Source of the DNA: Psychrilyobacter sp.
GTDB lineage: Bacteria; Fusobacteriota; Fusobacteriia; Fusobacteriales; Fusobacteriaceae
Length of the DNA: 6,187 nucleotides
NCBI GenBank assembly: GCA_030621995.1
Contig: JAUXGP010000104.1
Coordinates: 1 to 6,187, forward strand
Direction of reading: 5' to 3'
Each line of letters begins with the position of its first letter. The first letter of the stretch is position 1. The position numbers and the translations under genes are program-made. A model generated the notes under the pieces. That model was not told the origin of the DNA, did not search any database, and saw only the letters and a list, made by a program, of their open reading frames with translations. Positions 4,476-6,187 of this stretch are shown in pieces.

Positions 4476-5729
4476 ATGTTAATAAAAAACGCTAGAATAA
4501 GTACTATAGATAATGAATATGAGATAAAAGACATATATATAAAAGACGGGAAAATAGCTGAGATAGATTCTAATATCAACAGTTTAGATATAATCAAAGG
4601 GACATTTTTATCCTCGGATGAAAATATAAAAAAATTAGAAATTATAGATTTAAAGGGTGAGAAATATCTTATCCCGGGAATCATAGATGTCCATGTACAT
4701 ATGAGAGACCCGGGGCTGACTCATAAGGAAGACCTGTATACAGGATCTAGAGCATGTGCCAAGGGTGGTATTACTACTTTTATAGATATGCCGAATACAG
4801 TACCTACCACTACAGATTTGAGTGCACTTCAACATAAAAAAGATCTGGCTTCCATTAAATCACTGGTAAACTATGGATTTCATTTTGGTGGAACAAGTAC
4901 AGACAACAGTGATATTATCCCCGCTGAAGGGATAGCTTCTACCAAGGTATTTATGAATATATCTACAGGAAAGATGCTGGTAGAAAAAGATGAAGTTTTA
5001 AAAAATATATTTTTAAAATCAAAGATAGTTTCAGTTCATGCTGAGGGAGAGATGGTAGAAAAAGCTATCACCTATAATGAAAAATATGGAAAAAAACTGT
5101 ATTTGTGTCACATTTCCAATAAAAAAGAGTTGGATATTATTAGAAAGAGCAGGCTGGAAAATGTAAAAAAAATCTATACCGAAGTAACGCCCCACCATCT
5201 TTTTCTCAGTGAAAATGATATCAAAGGAAAAAACAAGATGTTATTCAGAATGAAGCCGGAGTTAAAAACAACTGGTGATGTTGAAGCTCTATGGGAAGCT
5301 GTAAATGATGGTACTATTGATACTATTGGCACTGATCATGCCCCTCATCTTCTTACGGAGAAATTGGAAAAGGTAACATTTGGGATCCCGGGAGTAGAAA
5401 ACTCATTACCATTGATGTTAGATGCTGTATCTAAAGGGAAAATTACTTTATCCAAACTGATAGAACTGATGTCTAAAAACCCCAGTAAAATATTTGGTAT
5501 AAAAGACAGGGGAGAAATCAAAGAGGGTTACTATGGAGATCTTGTAGTAGTGGATCTAGGAAAAAAGTTCATCTTAGAGAATAAAACTACACTGTCAAAA
5601 TGCGGATGGACTCCATTTGACGGATATACAGGCTACGGTAAGATTGAGACTACAATAGTTAATGGGAAAACAGTATATAATAAAAATCAAATAATTGAGA
5701 ATACAGGGAGTGAGATTGAATATGAATAA
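4476..5729 (+). CDS. pyrC: Dihydroorotase PyrC (amidohydrolase family, CAD-like)
   Basis: PyrC interconverts N-carbamoyl-L-aspartate and dihydroorotate at a dinuclear zinc site. The 417-residue protein has a short N-terminal beta domain, the LIPGIIDVHVHMRDPG motif (65-80) with zinc ligands H73 and H75 and substrate-binding R77, then DMPNT (104-108), HAEGE (188-192), CHIS (211-214), EVTPHH (236-241) and GTDHAPH (285-291) with catalytic D287. K157 in STKVFMN lines up with the carbamylated lysine of human CAD dihydroorotase (KLYLN), so this looks like the Lys-bridged form rather than the Aquifex-type Asp form; that alignment is by eye. Hydantoinase or allantoinase are excluded mainly by the pyr context and the RDPG motif. 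The start at 4476 has AGGAGG 7 nt upstream. The gene overlaps pyrE by 8 nt. Confidence 0.95.
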   Translation: MLIKNARISTIDNEYEIKDIYIKDGKIAEIDSNINSLDIIKGTFLSSDENIKKLEIIDLKGEKYLIPGIIDVHVHMRDPGLTHKEDLYTGSRACAKGGITTFIDMPNTVPTTTDLSALQHKKDLASIKSLVNYGFHFGGTSTDNSDIIPAEGIASTKVFMNISTGKMLVEKDEVLKNIFLKSKIVSVHAEGEMVEKAITYNEKYGKKLYLCHISNKKELDIIRKSRLENVKKIYTEVTPHHLFLSENDIKGKNKMLFRMKPELKTTGDVEALWEAVNDGTIDTIGTDHAPHLLTEKLEKVTFGIPGVENSLPLMLDAVSKGKITLSKLIELMSKNPSKIFGIKDRGEIKEGYYGDLVVVDLGKKFILENKTTLSKCGWTPFDGYTGYGKIETTIVNGKTVYNKNQIIENTGSEIEYE

Positions 5730-6187
5730 TGCCAAAAAAGTAGCCAGAGCACTATTAAAAGTAGAAGCAGTAAAATTAAATGTAGGGCAGCCATTTACAT
5801 TTGTATCGGGAATAAAATCTCCTATATATTGTGACAATAGAAAAGTTATTGGTTTCCCAAAGGAAAGAACTGATATTGTAGATGCTTTTATAGAAGCATT
5901 AAAAGATAAAGATTTTGATATCTTGGCAGGAACTGCAACAGCAGGAATCCCATGGGCAGCATTTATCGCTGAAAAGATGAATAAACCGATGGCTTATATC
6001 AGATCTAAACCCAAAGCACATGGAGCAGGGAAACAAATAGAGGGAGCAGATGTAGAAGGGAAAAAAATAATCGTAATTGAAGATCTTATCTCTACTGGTG
6101 GAAGCTGTATATCAGCACCCGAGGCTGCAAGGAGAGAGGGAGCTAAAGAGGTAGAAGTTATGGCAATCTTCTCGTATGAATTTAAAA
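5722..6187 (+). CDS. pyrE: Orotate phosphoribosyltransferase (C-terminus cut by window edge)
   Basis: PyrE joins orotate and PRPP to give OMP, the substrate of PyrF. The first 155 codons are present, about three quarters of the usual 205-215 residues, and the frame is open to the window end. Motifs in order are SGIKSPIYCDNR (29-40), GTATAGIPWA (70-79), YIRSKPKAHG (92-101; R94, K96, K98 and H100 are typical of the flexible catalytic loop), and the PRPP-binding VIEDLISTGGS (118-128). ATG 5722 overlaps the pyrC end by 8 nt. Its nearest ribosome site, AGGGAG (5705-5710), has a long 11-nt spacing, so an in-frame TTG at 5716 is a possible alternative start, and re-initiation after pyrC is likely. 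The gene is intact as far as it can be seen. Confidence 0.96.
   Translation, partial: MNNAKKVARALLKVEAVKLNVGQPFTFVSGIKSPIYCDNRKVIGFPKERTDIVDAFIEALKDKDFDILAGTATAGIPWAAFIAEKMNKPMAYIRSKPKAHGAGKQIEGADVEGKKIIVIEDLISTGGSCISAPEAARREGAKEVEVMAIFSYEFK

Overview
The window is AT-rich (about one-third G+C by eye), uses AGA/AGG arginine codons heavily, and carries strong AGGAGG-type ribosome binding sites. It contains a class I desulfoferrodoxin (superoxide reductase) and an NAD-linked class 1B dihydroorotate dehydrogenase with its PyrK electron-transfer subunit. Together these suggest an anaerobic or microaerotolerant low-GC bacterium. A member of the Fusobacteriota is my best guess, with a clostridial Firmicute as the alternative. 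This is inference only, since no rRNA or other marker is present.

Left part (1-1673), redox and stress genes. On the minus strand are the N-terminal 56 codons of a GAF-domain protein resembling free-methionine-(R)-sulfoxide reductase (1-168), with its own sigma-70-type promoter (230-258). Upstream of it lies a complete YchJ-type SEC-C protein (341-826), closed by a hairpin terminator (291-323). On the plus strand, divergent from ychJ, are the desulfoferrodoxin gene dfx (1013-1390) and a small SelW/Rdx-family CxxC protein (1416-1673), 25 nt apart and probably one transcript. The shared dfx/ychJ intergenic region holds inverted and repeated short elements that could be operators.

Control region (1674-1945). 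Nine bases after the rdx stop begins a near-consensus promoter (TTGACA, 17 nt, TAATAT). It is followed by a strong ribosome binding site, a 47-codon U-rich open frame, and a perfect 14-bp terminator hairpin with nine T's. The stop codon of the small frame is inside the 5' arm of the hairpin. pyrK starts 31 nt after the T-run. This layout matches translation-coupled, UTP-sensing attenuation of the E. coli pyrBI type rather than a PyrR-binding leader, and it is the main discovery candidate here.

Right part (1946-6187), de novo pyrimidine operon, all plus strand: pyrK, pyrD (class 1B), pyrF, pyrC (dihydroorotase resembling the CAD type) and pyrE (cut off by the window end). The pyrK/pyrD, pyrD/pyrF and pyrC/pyrE pairs overlap, consistent with translational coupling. 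Only pyrF/pyrC has a gap (53 nt), which holds a small hairpin. The genes cover ring closure of carbamoyl-aspartate (PyrC), oxidation to orotate (PyrD-PyrK), ribosylation to OMP (PyrE) and decarboxylation to UMP (PyrF). carAB, pyrB and pyrR are not in the window.
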